Shown here piece after piece: positions 35,337 to 45,827 of a stretch of 64,000 nt of DNA. The stretch covers positions 71,100,253 to 71,164,252 of the forward strand of contig CM042688.1 of NCBI GenBank assembly GCA_023614405.1. Direction: 5' to 3'. The DNA is from Avena insularis (taxonomy: Eukaryota; Streptophyta; Magnoliopsida; Poales; Poaceae). The position numbers and the translations under genes were made by a program. Numbering within the stretch: the first letter of the stretch is position 1; the number at the start of each line of letters is the position of its first letter. Under the pieces are notes generated by a model. The model made no database searches, was not told the origin of the DNA, and saw only the letters and a list, made by a program, of their open reading frames with translations.

Positions 35337-35888
35337 CTACTCATCATCGATGAAGTCGGAGTCATCATCATCGGTGTAGAAGTCCACGGCATCCTCCTCT
35401 AGGTAGTCATCATCGTTGCCGAGGTAGGAGTCAATGTCCCCTTGGGTATATTCACCTTCCTCTTCTTCTTCTTTTGCTGCAAGCTGGGCTTCTTGCTCCT
35501 TGAGGGTCTTCTCGAGGTCGGCCACCTTCTTGCGAAGACGGTCGATGGTGCGATCCTTCTTGGCGCGTTGACGGCGAAGAGACTGACGATCCTTGACGAG
35601 CAGTGAGAAAGACTGGGCTTTCTGGGCGGCAAGGGAGAGGTTGTGGTTGGCAACCTCTCTAGCAGTGTCCAACTCCTTCTGTCTGTCGTACAGTAGGAAG
35701 TCGAGGTTCTCCACTTGACGCTTCATAATTGGGTGACTTGGCATCTCTAGCGGCATTCCCATGGAATCACGCCTTGCATAGTGAACAAAGCGGGTTCCTT
35801 GGATTAGGTTGACACTCAGGGCACACAGACGTGCGAGCGCTTCATGCATTGCCCTGGCTAATCCATCTAGCCAGTTGTTCTCTCTCAC
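35337..35888 (-). CDS. ORF0-like coiled-coil protein between 5' LTR and gag of the Tekay element
   Basis: 183 residues, uninterrupted, on the element strand about 250 bases upstream of gag. The middle is a long Lys/Arg/Glu/Gln-rich coiled coil (RKKVADLEKTLKEQEAQLAA) and the C-terminus is very acidic (YTDDDDSDFIDDE). There is no signal peptide and no catalytic motif. From memory, extra ORFs before gag have been described in rice RIRE3/RIRE8-type elements; whether this one is homologous needs a comparison. It is the only full-length ORF left in this element, which may be chance or may reflect a simpler composition with fewer mutable Trp/Gln codons. Confidence 0.6.
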   Translation of the reverse strand: MRENNWLDGLARAMHEALARLCALSVNLIQGTRFVHYARRDSMGMPLEMPSHPIMKRQVENLDFLLYDRQKELDTAREVANHNLSLAAQKAQSFSLLVKDRQSLRRQRAKKDRTIDRLRKKVADLEKTLKEQEAQLAAKEEEEEGEYTQGDIDSYLGNDDDYLEEDAVDFYTDDDDSDFIDDE

Positions 35889-36320
35889 GGAGAACTAAAT
35901 CCTCCTAGATACTTGTGCTTCTATCTTGCCTCGAAGATCAGAAGTTACTAGCCATTGTAAATCCCCTCATGGTGGACCCGGGAGTTGAGCTCCAAGGAAT
36001 TCCGGATGAGGACGCTCCAAGAACTCCGACAGTGAATCCAGATCCCTCTCGAAGATTAGTTGGCCTCCGTTGCCCAACTGGTAGAACTTGTTGTATTGGG
36101 CTTCCATCTATAAGAATTTAGGATGAGAAAGTTAGTGAAGTGATCAAGTGTGTCAACGTTTTATGTAGTAATGTAAGAATTTGGAGGAACATGAATTTTT
36201 TTGAAAGAAAGAATTCCCAAGGGTAAGAGAGGAAATAGTTTTCATAAATACTCACTTTGGTTTTTGAAACTAAGTTTTTGTTCGGACGTCCATTCTAACT
36301 AGGGTCTCCTATGGTCAGGA

Positions 36321-36334
36321 TGGCTCTGATACCA
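36321..36334 (-). promoter_or_regulatory. Primer-binding site of the Tekay element (initiator tRNA-Met type)
   Basis: The minus strand reads TGGTATCAGAGCCA, three bases inside the 5' LTR boundary at 36338. TGGTATCAGAGC is complementary to the 3' end of plant initiator tRNA-Met. Confidence 0.92.
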
Positions 36335-36337
36335 ACT

Positions 36338-39300
36338 TGTCAACACCCGGATTTTTAATCCCAGATGCATGTTATGCCATACATCGCAATCCCAGGATTA
36401 CCATTTTTGCGAGACATAACATATTGGATATCATAGTACATCATCCATTACAAACCATAATAAGGTCTTACACAAATAAAGGATCTCATGATCCAGTCTT
36501 AGTACAATCAAGTAGCGGAATAAATAGCGCAGCGGTAGGGCCCATCTTCAGAGTTACAGGCAATGCTGACGATGGGAGATGATCCTAGTTGTCATAGCCG
36601 TCTTGCTGTCCTCCTTCAGGATAGTCCTCCTCATAGTCTGGCCATAGGAATAGCCAGGTACAAAAGCCATGAGTACTCTTTAAGTACTCGCAAACTACCA
36701 CTAACAAGTAAGATAGTTCTAGTAGGAATTCTAACTCTAAGTTTATTTGTAAAGTTAAGTTTGAAACCTAAGCTGAGTTCAGAAACAAAGAAAGATAAAA
36801 GAAGTTTGAAAACACCTAAGTGGGAACTTAGTTGTCATAGTCACAACTCTGTTGTGGTCAAGTCATGTAACAATTCATTTCATAAGTTGTTTTGAAAACA
36901 TCTGACAACGGAATAGTATGGCCACTCCAACTGTCCATAACCGCGGACGCGACTATTCGAATAGTTTGACACTTTGCAGAGGTGGTACACTTTCACCACA
37001 AGATTCGATACATCTGTCATGGATAACCCTGAATCATCATACTTAGTATGCAGATAATCAAACATAACCTTTCCTTTACACACTCTAGTATAAGCACCTC
37101 TCCTATCAGTATGGCCACCCAGCTATGACCATCTCTCATCTTGGGCACTGCATAGGTGGACAACCTTGAGAGGTAGCCTCAGCTCAAACCTCTCCCATGA
37201 GGGAACTAATACTAATGCATATAAACTTCCGGCTAAGCCTTACCCAATTCAGGTATTGTGGTTGTACGGTAAAATTGGAATGGTATCGCATACGAACCCA
37301 ACCATCAGTTTTGTAAAAGGGCTAAGGCTCATGCCTCAACATTTTCATCATCATCATAAACCATTTGTGTTTCTCAACACATGTCAAAACATCTCAATAG
37401 ATGACTCATCATTCCAAGGTTTTCACAAATCATTTTCACCAAGTATTCCCATCTAGAGTGAATCAAGTTTTGGTTTAGCTCTAAACCTACTAAGTTAAGA
37501 GTGTTCACTAAGGTGGGATGCTAAGATCAATCTCATGCCATAGAATGACATCTAAGTCTAACTAGATAGGTCAAGTTTTATACTCTTTATGCTACCTTTA
37601 AACAAGTAGAGGACTTTGGTAAAGTAAAGGAAGTAAAGCTTGTAAATAAAACTTGGAGTAGGTATAAGTCAAAAAGGGTATAACCAAAGCATGCCTAATG
37701 CATTTGCTTAGGTTATCTAGCTTAATTCTAACTTGCTAACAATAGCTTGCAAGGGTGATCTTGCATTGTTAATGATGGCTTGCTAGGTATAAAACTTGCA
37801 AGTGTTAGCTTGCCAATAATAGCTTGCAAGGGTGATCTTGCATTGTTAATGATGGTTTGCCTTGGTTGGTGCAGTGGTTGAAATTCTCTTCCTCCTCTTC
37901 TTGGTAGAACTCCTCCTCCTCGTAGACTTGGTCGATACTATCGTCTATAAATACATATGGGATACACAATCACCAAACAATACTTAACTAGTCTACTTAG
38001 CACACTAAGATATACCCATTTGATGATCTAGTATCATCACAAACATCACAAGGTTTAATGAACTAGCTTCATTCTTTTTATTTGAGAAAAGTAATTTCTA
38101 CTCATTGAAATTAACTAAGATTTAATATTCTCCAATTAAAATATGGGATCATGTGGACACATGTCATCACCACATATTCTAATATATGGGAATGTGATTT
38201 AAATGTTGGATCACATTTTAATAAATTTAAGTTGAATAATTAATGATTTAAAGTGACTAGAAATGCCTATATAGCATTATTTTGGTACTAGTCCAAAGTC
38301 ACTGCATTCAAACCTTAATATTATTACGTATTCAGATAGGTATGGTTAAATGTGATTTTTGAGAGTTGGAATCAACTCAAAAGCTATTATGGTTGATTTT
38401 AGAAAAATGTTTGAATGTGAAAAAGCTTCTGTCTTGTTATTTTTACTAGGAGAGATCTCTAACTCTAAATGATTTAAATCCAACGGTCTTGGATAGAGAT
38501 TTTAATTATCTTTACAAAAAAATTGGAATCACAAAATTTGGATTTGTAAAACTCTCTCAGTTTATTTTTAAACTAAAGGACAGATTCTAGTTTAAATCTA
38601 AAAAGAAAAAGATTTATTTGAATCTGCTGGGTTGCGCGGGAACACTAATGGGCCGGCCCGGTTTCACTCTGCTGAGGAGGATGGTGGGGTCCTTTGTCAT
38701 TGGCTCTTCTTAAGCGGTACAGGGCAACATGGACCGCAAGATTAGAACTAGAGCTAAAGGCTGGGGCCTATCATCGACGACGGACCTGTCGTCGGCGAGG
38801 CTGAACCCTAGCGGCTCGGTGGGGGTGCAGTGCGGGCATACCAGGGCTCCAGCGAGGGCGGCGATGGGGGCAATCGAACAAGACGATGATGGTGGACTCA
38901 TGTGAGGTCGCGGCAGCTCCCGGGGTTGGACGAAATCGACAAGGACTTCTCCTCCTCTGTTGCGGCTAACTCTGGCGCAATTCCGATGACTGGCTGCTCG
39001 AGCGGCTCCGGCGAGAGAGGGGAAACAATCAGTGGGGAGAGGGGAGTGTGGGAGTGTGGCAAATGAGGCTAGGGCGGCCTCCTTATATAGGCTCGTCGAG
39101 GGGACCGAGAAGGCGACGGCGAGCTCCTCGGTGACGACGACACAGGGTGCTATCGGCATGGGTTGGGTAGGCGGATGGTGGGCGGTTCCCTGGCAGTCAG
39201 CTAGGGCTTAGTGGCGACGCTAGGGGCGGTGGCTAACGGTCGGGAGCGTCTCGCGCTCTGAGTGACCGAGGCGGTGCTCGACGTGGTTCCTGGTGACTGT

Positions 39301-40335
39301 GGGTCGCGTGGCGGTGCATGGCCATGTCTGGCGGGGTGAGGTGGTCAAGGCGGAGCACATGGCGTGATCGGTGAGCGGCGCGGCGTCTTGGCGGTGAGGC
39401 GTGTGGGCGTGCTCCGCGCGCTGGCAGAGAGGATAGTGCGGCGCTTCTCTAGGGTGGTCCAAGGGCTGGCAGTGATCATGGGGTGGACCGTGGACAGCGG
39501 TGGAGTGGCGCCTGGCTTCCGGGAGCGGCAGAGAGGGGTTGGTGGTCTCCTGCGGCTTGTGCATGTTTGGCCAGCGAGCATGGCCTCAGGGTGGCGGTGC
39601 ACTGCTGCTAGGGACAAGGGGTGGGCTGATTATGGTTTGGTTAGAGCTAGGAGGGACACATGGAGTAAATTGAGGTCAAATGGGTGGCAAAACCCTGTAG
39701 AAATAGTGAACCTAAACTAGAGTGTGATCAGTGCATGCCAAGTGTTTGATTACATGGACACATGAAGAAAACTTTTGAATTTTTGAAAGATTTTTGGTGG
39801 AGTGGTTTGTCACATGCTTAAGCATCTAGGGTTGCTTGGGATTTTGAAATGGAGTTCATTTGGATGGTTTTTGAAAAAGTGTGATCTATACATATGAACT
39901 AGATTCAATTTTCCAATGTCATTTAAATTTAGAGTTCAAATGTTTTTGAGAGATCACAAAGTGGGCCTTGGTACATCTTAACTTGTACTAGCAAGGGGTG
40001 CAAAGATCCACCATTGTTTCTGTTGGAAATTGAGTGCTAGGAACACCCAAAGTTGGCTAGTTGATTAAAATGGCAAAAGTGACCATTTCCTTATTTAATT
40101 CTTTTTGATTTCTTTTTCTTTAGTTTTTCTTGGGAATGATCTAGATGATGTGACATTCATCATAGAGTCATTTTACAACCAATAGATCAGTCAATAATGG
40201 CATTTCAAAACAACTCCTATTTAAATGCACACACATATGAATGCTTAAAGATTTTAAATGGAAAAGTTTTTGTTAACCCTAAATTGGGTAGATTTGATCT
40301 TGATTAATCTTTGATTAAAGTTTTGGGATGTTACT
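36338..40335 (-). repeat. 5' LTR of the Tekay block (complete, about 4.0 kb)
   Basis: The plus-strand left end TGTCAACACCCGG and right end GGATGTTACT (terminal A changed to T) give 3998 bp. It contains a minus-strand TATA (CTATATAAGG, 39090-39081), a GC-rich segment 38650-39640 with low-complexity open frames on both strands, and a 77-bp period duplication (AATAGCTTGCAAGGGTGATC at 37741 and 37818). It keeps the empty site of the solo LTR found in its partner. Confidence 0.9.
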
Positions 40336-40477
40336 AACCTTCCCCCCTTAAACAAAATCTCGTCCCGAGATTTAAGAAAGAAAACTAGGAACTAAAGAGA
40401 TCTAGGAACTCAGTCCTAATGTAATCTTCTCGCTCCCAAGTGGCTTCTTCTTTCGTATGGTTGCTCCATTAAATTTT
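40336..40477 (-). mobile_element. Second copy of the Tekay 3' internal end (about 140 bp)
   Basis: Nearly identical to 30511-30650: polypurine tract, AAACAAAATCTCGTCC, the end of the chromodomain codons and CTCGCTCCCAAGTGGCTTC. Homology stops at GGTTGCTCCATT, where minisatellite begins (TTTTCCAGTGTCATTGC). Confidence 0.93.
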
Positions 40478-42456
40478 CCAGTGTCATTGCATGTCTGTTC
40501 TTTTCACAAACCACACATGGATCCACCAAGTGTCATTGCATGTCTGTTCTTTTCACAAACCACACATGGATCCACCTAGTGTGATTGCATGTCTGTTCTT
40601 TTCACAAACCACACATGGATCCACCAGTGTCATTGCATGTGTGTTCTTCTCATGAACCACAGCCAGAGTCATTGCATGTGTGTTCTTCTCACAAACCACA
40701 TAAGGATCCACCAGTGTCATTGCATGTCTGTTCTTTTCATGAACCACACCCAATGTCATTGCATGTGTGTTCTTCTAAACAAACCAGATAAGGATCCACC
40801 GGTGTCATTGCATGTCTGTTCTTTTCATGAACCACACCCAGTGTCATAAGTGTGTTCTTCTAAACAAACCACATAAGGATCCACCAGTGTCATTGCATGT
40901 CTCTTCTTTTCATGAACCACATAAGGATCCACCAGTGTCATTGGATGTGTATTCTTCTCATGAACCACACATGGATCCACCAGTGTCATTGCATGTGTGT
41001 TCCTCTAAACAAACCACACATGGATCCACCTAGTGTCATTGCATGTCAGTTCTTCTCACAAACCACACATGGATCCACCAGTGTCATTGCATGTGTGTTC
41101 TTCTCATGAACCACAGCCAGTGTCATTGCATGTATGTTCTTCTCACAAACCACACAAGGATCCACCAGTGTCATTGCATGTCTGTTCTTCTCATGAACCA
41201 CAGCCAGTGTCATTGCATGTCTGTTCTTCTCACAAACCATATAAGTATCCACCAGTGTTATTGCATGTTTGTTCTTCTCACAAACCAAACATGGATCCAC
41301 CAGTGTCATTGCATGTATGTTCTTCTCACAAACCACATAAGGATCCACCAGTGTCATTGCATGTCTGTTCTTTTCATGAACCATAGCTAGAGTCATTGCA
41401 TGTCTGTTCCTTCCAGAAACCACATATGGATCCACCAGTGTCATTGCATGTCTATTCTTTTCATGAACCACACCCAGTGTCATTGCATGTCTGTTCCTCT
41501 AAACAAACCACACATGGATCCACCTAGTGTGATTGCATGTCTATTCTTTTCACAAACCACACATGGATCCACCAGTGTCATTGCATGTGTGTTCTTTTCA
41601 TGAGACACAACTAGAGTCATTGCATGTGTGTTCTTCTAAACAAACCACACATGGATCCACCCAGTGTCATTGCATGTCTGTTCCTCTAAACAAACCATGC
41701 ATGGATCCACCTAGTGTGATTGCATGTATGTTCTTTTCACAAACCACACATGGATCCACTAGTGTCATTGCATGTGTGTTCTTTTCATGAACAACAACTA
41801 GAGTCATTGCATGTGTGTCTTCTAAACAAACCACACATGGATCCACCTAGTGTGATTGCATGTCTGTTCTTTTCACAAACCACACATGGATCCACCTAGT
41901 GTGATTGCATGTCTGTTCTTCTCACAAACCACATAAGGATCCACAAGTGTCATTGCATGTGTGTTCTTCTAAATAAACCACATAAGGATCCACCAGTGTC
42001 ATTGCATGTATGTTCTTTTCATGAACCACACCCAGTGTCATTGCATGTGTGTTCTTCTAAACAAACCACATAAGGATCCACCTGTGTCATTGCATGTGTG
42101 TTCTTCTAAACAAACCACATAAGGATCCACCAGTGTCATTACATGTTTGTTCTTTTCATGAACCACACCCAGTGTCATTGCATGTGTGTTCTTCTAAACA
42201 AACCACATAAGGATCCACCAGTGTCATTGCATGTCTGTTCTTTTCATGAACCACATAAGGATCCACCAGTGTCATTGGATGTGTGTTCTTCTCATGAACC
42301 ACACATGGATCCACCAGTGGCATTGCATGTCTGTTCCTTCCACAAACCACATATGGATCCACCAGTGTCATTGCATGTTTGTTCTTTTCACAAACCACAT
42401 ATGGATCCACCAGTGTCATTGTATGTCTACTCTTTTCACAAACCACATATGGATCC
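40478..42456. repeat. Minisatellite block C
   Basis: Same 39/48/49-bp family, starting CCAGTGTCATTGC at the junction with the Tekay fragment and ending after a final ACATATGGATCC at 42456. Unit order resembles parts of block B (compare 41033-41480 with 21674-22124), so the three blocks were one array. Confidence 0.95.
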
Positions 42457-42849
42457 TAATTAACCTTAGAAGAGCCCTAACCTTAGCCCCACAATGGGTG
42501 GTCATTAGACCGAGTCTTCTAGAAGGCACGCCCTAACACAGTTGTTACCTTGGCTGATTGTTACATACCTCGACCGGGCGCTTGGATGATTGGGATGGTC
42601 TTCGTGAGAGCGATCCGCGAGTAGGCTGTTCTGTGGCATGATTAGCCACGCTTGCTCCGGACAAACTGGCAACACCGGGCGCTCCCCTGTTGCGAGTGTC
42701 ACGTCCCCATTACTTCTCTTCCTCCCCGTACTTCTCTTACTTCCCCTTGAAGCCACTTTCCCCACTTCGCTCCCATCCTGCCGTAGCCACAAGCCGACGG
42801 CGCCTCCATTCCAATCCCCTCTCCGGCAGCCACCCCCTCCCCTCTCGCC
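42457..42849. other. 5' flank of the GRF zinc-finger pseudogene
   Basis: Non-repetitive. The last 150 bases are C/T-rich as in a plant 5' leader and end CTCTCGCC before the ATG. No other gene seen. Confidence 0.45.
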
Positions 42850-43653
42850 ATGGTTTCAAGGGGAGACAGCGAGGAAACGCGTCATGACGACAGGGACGGT
42901 GATTTCGATGTGAGTCGTCTCATCTCTATCTCTATCATCTGTGGCCAGTTATCTATTTTTTGAGCTAGATCTACTCTGTTTACTCATCCGCGTATGATGT
43001 GTTAGGCCAACCAGACGATGTATGACTCCGACTATCACGGTTTAGTGGATGAAGACAGTCCTCTGCTATGTAAACATGGATACGTGCCCGCTAAATTTGT
43101 AGCGTTCGAAGGACAAAACGCAGGTAGGAGGTTTCTACGGTGTCAAGGACATCGTGCAATGATGCAAGGCAGAAGTTGCGGTGTTGTCAAATAGGTAGAC
43201 CTAGAGTGGCCCAAATCGATGCAGAAAACGCTAGACAAACTATGGGATATGACTGTTGAGTTGAAAGAATCCATAGTCAGCTCACTTGCTGACAGTGTTG
43301 AGATGAAGCTATGGGACCCAGTTGACATGACCAAGCTTAACCGAGATCTCAGGAGGGTGCAAGACAAGGTTAGCAAAGTCGAGAAGGAGAGGGACATGGC
43401 GTTGGCCCTGAAGGCTAAAGCAGAGCAAGAACTGACTCAATCAAGGAATGATCTTCACCAGGCCAAAGTCCTGCAGTTCACAACTACGAGTATTGACAAG
43501 TGCATGAGGAAAAATACAGAGAAACAATTGAAGCTGTGGAAGGAAGATGCTAAAAGGAAGGAGCATTTAATCGATCCTTGCTCTCGCAGGAAGATGCGCA
43601 TCGGGCTAAGATTAGGAAGATCAAGGAGATGTGTGATAACTAGTTCTATTTAG
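42850..43653 (+). pseudogene. GRF-type zinc-finger, coiled-coil protein gene with one premature stop
   Basis: Exon 1 is 42850-42909 (MVSRGDSEETRHDD..., donor GAT|GTGAGT), the intron 42910-43005 (GT...TTAG), and exon 2 starts at 43006 in phase. The GRF finger reads CKHGYVPAKFVAFEGQNAGR, RFLRCQGH and CGVVK, with TAG at 43192-43194 where the conserved Trp of the K-W-V-D ending belongs, then VDLEWPKSMQKTLDKLWDM. After it comes a charged coiled coil (LRRVQDKVSKVEKERDMALA). The last residues probably run in a shifted frame, since the neighbouring frame reads EDAHRAKIRKIKEMCDN-stop. GRF fingers bind nucleic acid in other proteins; this family's role in grasses is unknown. Apart from the stop and the tail, the structure is intact. 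Confidence 0.78.
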
Positions 43654-44341
43654 CTTGAGCTCCGTGCATTTTTAAGTTGTAATAGTAGTACTTGTTGACC
43701 TAGCGGTCTGAACTAGTGGTCCCCAAGTCCTGGGAGGAAAAACATTGCTCTCCTGTTAGTCTGTCTTAACCCTGCATCACTTCCTTTTGTCTGTTCATGG
43801 TGGTATTCTGAAATTGGTGGTTTGTTTAAACGTAATCTACGTGGATTGTGCCGTATGCAAATGTCACATCCACAATTTATAAAGTGGAAGCACGTACACC
43901 CGGTTAATGGAGATCCGGGAGCTTCGCCAGACGCAGGGGATGCAGGAGCAGGGAGGCGGTGAGATAAACGGGCTCAAGCGTCTGGGTATTATCGGTTGCC
44001 ATTGCTGTTTATGTTGCCACGTCGTTGTGCAGCATCTGAAATAAGTTGCTGCTTCGTGGAGTGTGGCAACTTAAATAATTTATTTCGGTGCCACTTACAT
44101 TCCGTCGTATTTGGAGACCTCCTACCCCTCAGCAATCGTGGAACCGGTGCTGCGTGTTTTTAGATAGCAGTGGCACAATCACAATTTCGGATTCAACTAC
44201 TGACTCGGGCGTGTCAAAACCCTAAGTCGCGGTACATTTTACTCAGAGAACGTGGGTAGATTGTTTCTCCCAGCAACGTGCCACACACAGAGCTCCAGAA
44301 TTTAACAGAATTACATATATAGGTTCAAGTTCAACACATTA
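43654..44341. other. Intergenic between convergent pseudogenes; one small ORF
   Basis: A 45-codon frame at about 43906-44043 (+) starts MEIRELRQTQGMQEQGGGE and ends in a Cys/His/Val-rich hydrophobic tail (GCHCCLCCHVVV). It could be a detached 3' exon of a GRF-type gene or noise. Nothing else recognised. Confidence 0.35.
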
Positions 44342-45238
44342 CTATGCATCTTCATTGCTAGCAGCCTTCTTCCGCAGCCTGGGTACCAAGCCTTCACGTC
44401 CACTGGCTTCTTCATTTCCTGCCTTCTTCCTCTTCCTCGGTGCCAATTTTCTTAGCTTCATGTACTCTGCATCGCCGGGACAATGGGCACCAGAATCGTG
44501 TCCAGCATCATCTTTCCACTCGTTTTTACCTTCTTCGGGCAGCAAAATGACTGACCTGGCAATCATGTTTCTAACCTTGCGGCGCTTCCTGTCAAAGAAA
44601 CAGGACTGTTGCATAACTACCCAATATCTGCAGAGTAAATAAAACAAAAATTACAATTCAGCACAAACATGCGAACCCCAAGAGACTTTGCTTACCAGGA
44701 GCTAATTGGGTTCGAGCAACCACCCTGTCCAAGAATAGAAGGGCGACTCCCAGTTGCAACAGCTTCCACATCTAGTACATCACATTTCAGCTCAAACATG
44801 CAAGCCGAAGCATACCCTTTCATCAACCCAATTAGCTGACTATCACACGTTAGAGGAACCATGATGCCATGTTCATCCATGAAACTGAAATTTGCAGTCT
44901 GCTTCGGCCATAATTCATCATGATTACGCAGAGTAACAACCATACCAGATATAGTGCAGATCTGCGCAGGCGCTTCTTCCATCGTGATACAATGGTGTCC
45001 ATACCACTTCCCTTAGAGTCGTACCTGAAGAGGACTACCGTAACCAGGTAAGGGTGGTCCACGGAGATCCCACTTGACAGAAAACTGTGGACAAAATATG
45101 TTTGTCAGCGTTGGGCTAACAAACAATTTGAGGTTCAGTAGCCAGCTAGCAGTTATAATTAGTGCGAATTTCAAAGAGAAGGGTAGCTCACCCGCTTGTA
45201 GCCAGAACTTCTTCTTCCTTGGTAGAAGGATCTGCCAT
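44342..45238 (-). pseudogene. Decayed multi-exon grass gene of unknown function
   Basis: Minus strand. Exon 1 is 45238-45192 (MADPSTKEEEVLATS, donor GCGG|GTGAGC). After a CCACAG acceptor near 45088 the joined frame continues in phase as GISVDHPYLVTVVLFRYDSK and SGMDTIVSRWKKRLRR. Near 44985-44960 the frame shifts to QICTISGMVVTLRNHDELWP...SFMDEHGIMVPL, which runs to the donor CTG|GTAAGC (exon end 44696). The next exon starts at 44627 (CTGCAG acceptor): YWVVMQQSCFFDRKRRKV, with a Lys/Arg-rich tail and a stop at 44342. With those splice sites the junction codon is TGA, so either it is another premature stop or the splice choice is wrong. No known domain recognised. It converges with the GRF gene. 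Confidence 0.6.
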
Positions 45239-45827
45239 CCTCCGAGCTGCTCAGCTCGTCAGCAACAGAGGCAGGCTAGAGCCTCGCAACGGCGGCTACT
45301 ACATGCGCCATTGGAGCTCGGGATCAGCGACTGGGCGCAGCAACTAGGTGCATCAACTTGGCACCGGAAGTCAAATGTCCGAAGGGATCGTCCTGCCTGG
45401 AGGGTGGATTCCGACGCTGCCGGTGCTAGGGGAAAGGTGGGAATGGATTTGTGAAATTGGTCAACACATCCAATCCACTTAGCTACTCGATTTGCCTAAG
45501 AGGTTGCCATGTTGGCGCTCGCGTCACGGACAGATGACCGACATGAGGGTCCCGACTGTCTACTTCACAGGGCAGTTTAACGGAATGTTTGAATTTGGTA
45601 GGGCTGAGATGAGTTTGCCTTGAAATGGCCCCTCTCAGTAGTTGGCGGCCCAACATTTCGAAACGTGGCAATTTTAGGCAACTTAGGTACCGCCATGAGC
45701 TGGCCTGCGAACTTTGGTACTGCAGACGAACAGGCCCCTGTGAATGTGTAGTAGACTTGTTTATGTGGAGTGGGTTTTGGTGATGTGATACCGAGTCTAC
45801 CCGATGTCCTAGCATTCGGATAAACCT
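45239..45827. other. 5' flank of the unknown minus-strand gene; target region of the next LTR element
   Basis: No ORF of interest. The segment 45823-45827 (AACCT) is the left target duplication of the element at 45828. A phrase near 45640-45690 (GCGGCCCAACATTTCG...GGCAACTTAGGTACC) loosely resembles 1713-1752 (GCGGCCCGAAAGTTGG...GGCAACACGGTACC). Confidence 0.4.

Larger units (their letters stand above)
26298..40477 (-). mobile_element. Tekay-type chromovirus (Ty3/Gypsy) block: LTR-internal-LTR-internal fragment
   Basis: Read on the minus strand: an internal 3' fragment (40477-40336), a full LTR (40335-36338), a complete internal region (36337-30511) and a second LTR (30510-26298) that lacks its distal 1.4 kb and hosts a solo LTR. 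A C-terminal chromodomain-like segment and long LTRs point to the Tekay/Del clade. Having internal sequence on both sides of one full LTR is the product of recombination between element copies, not of a single insertion. Both outer ends run directly into minisatellite without target duplication. Coding regions carry many stops. Confidence 0.85.

Noticed and set aside
5781..42456. CRISPR-like array
   Set aside because: Units are contiguous tandem repeats with variable halves belonging to a few types, not unique spacers between identical repeats, and the context is a plant genome without cas genes.
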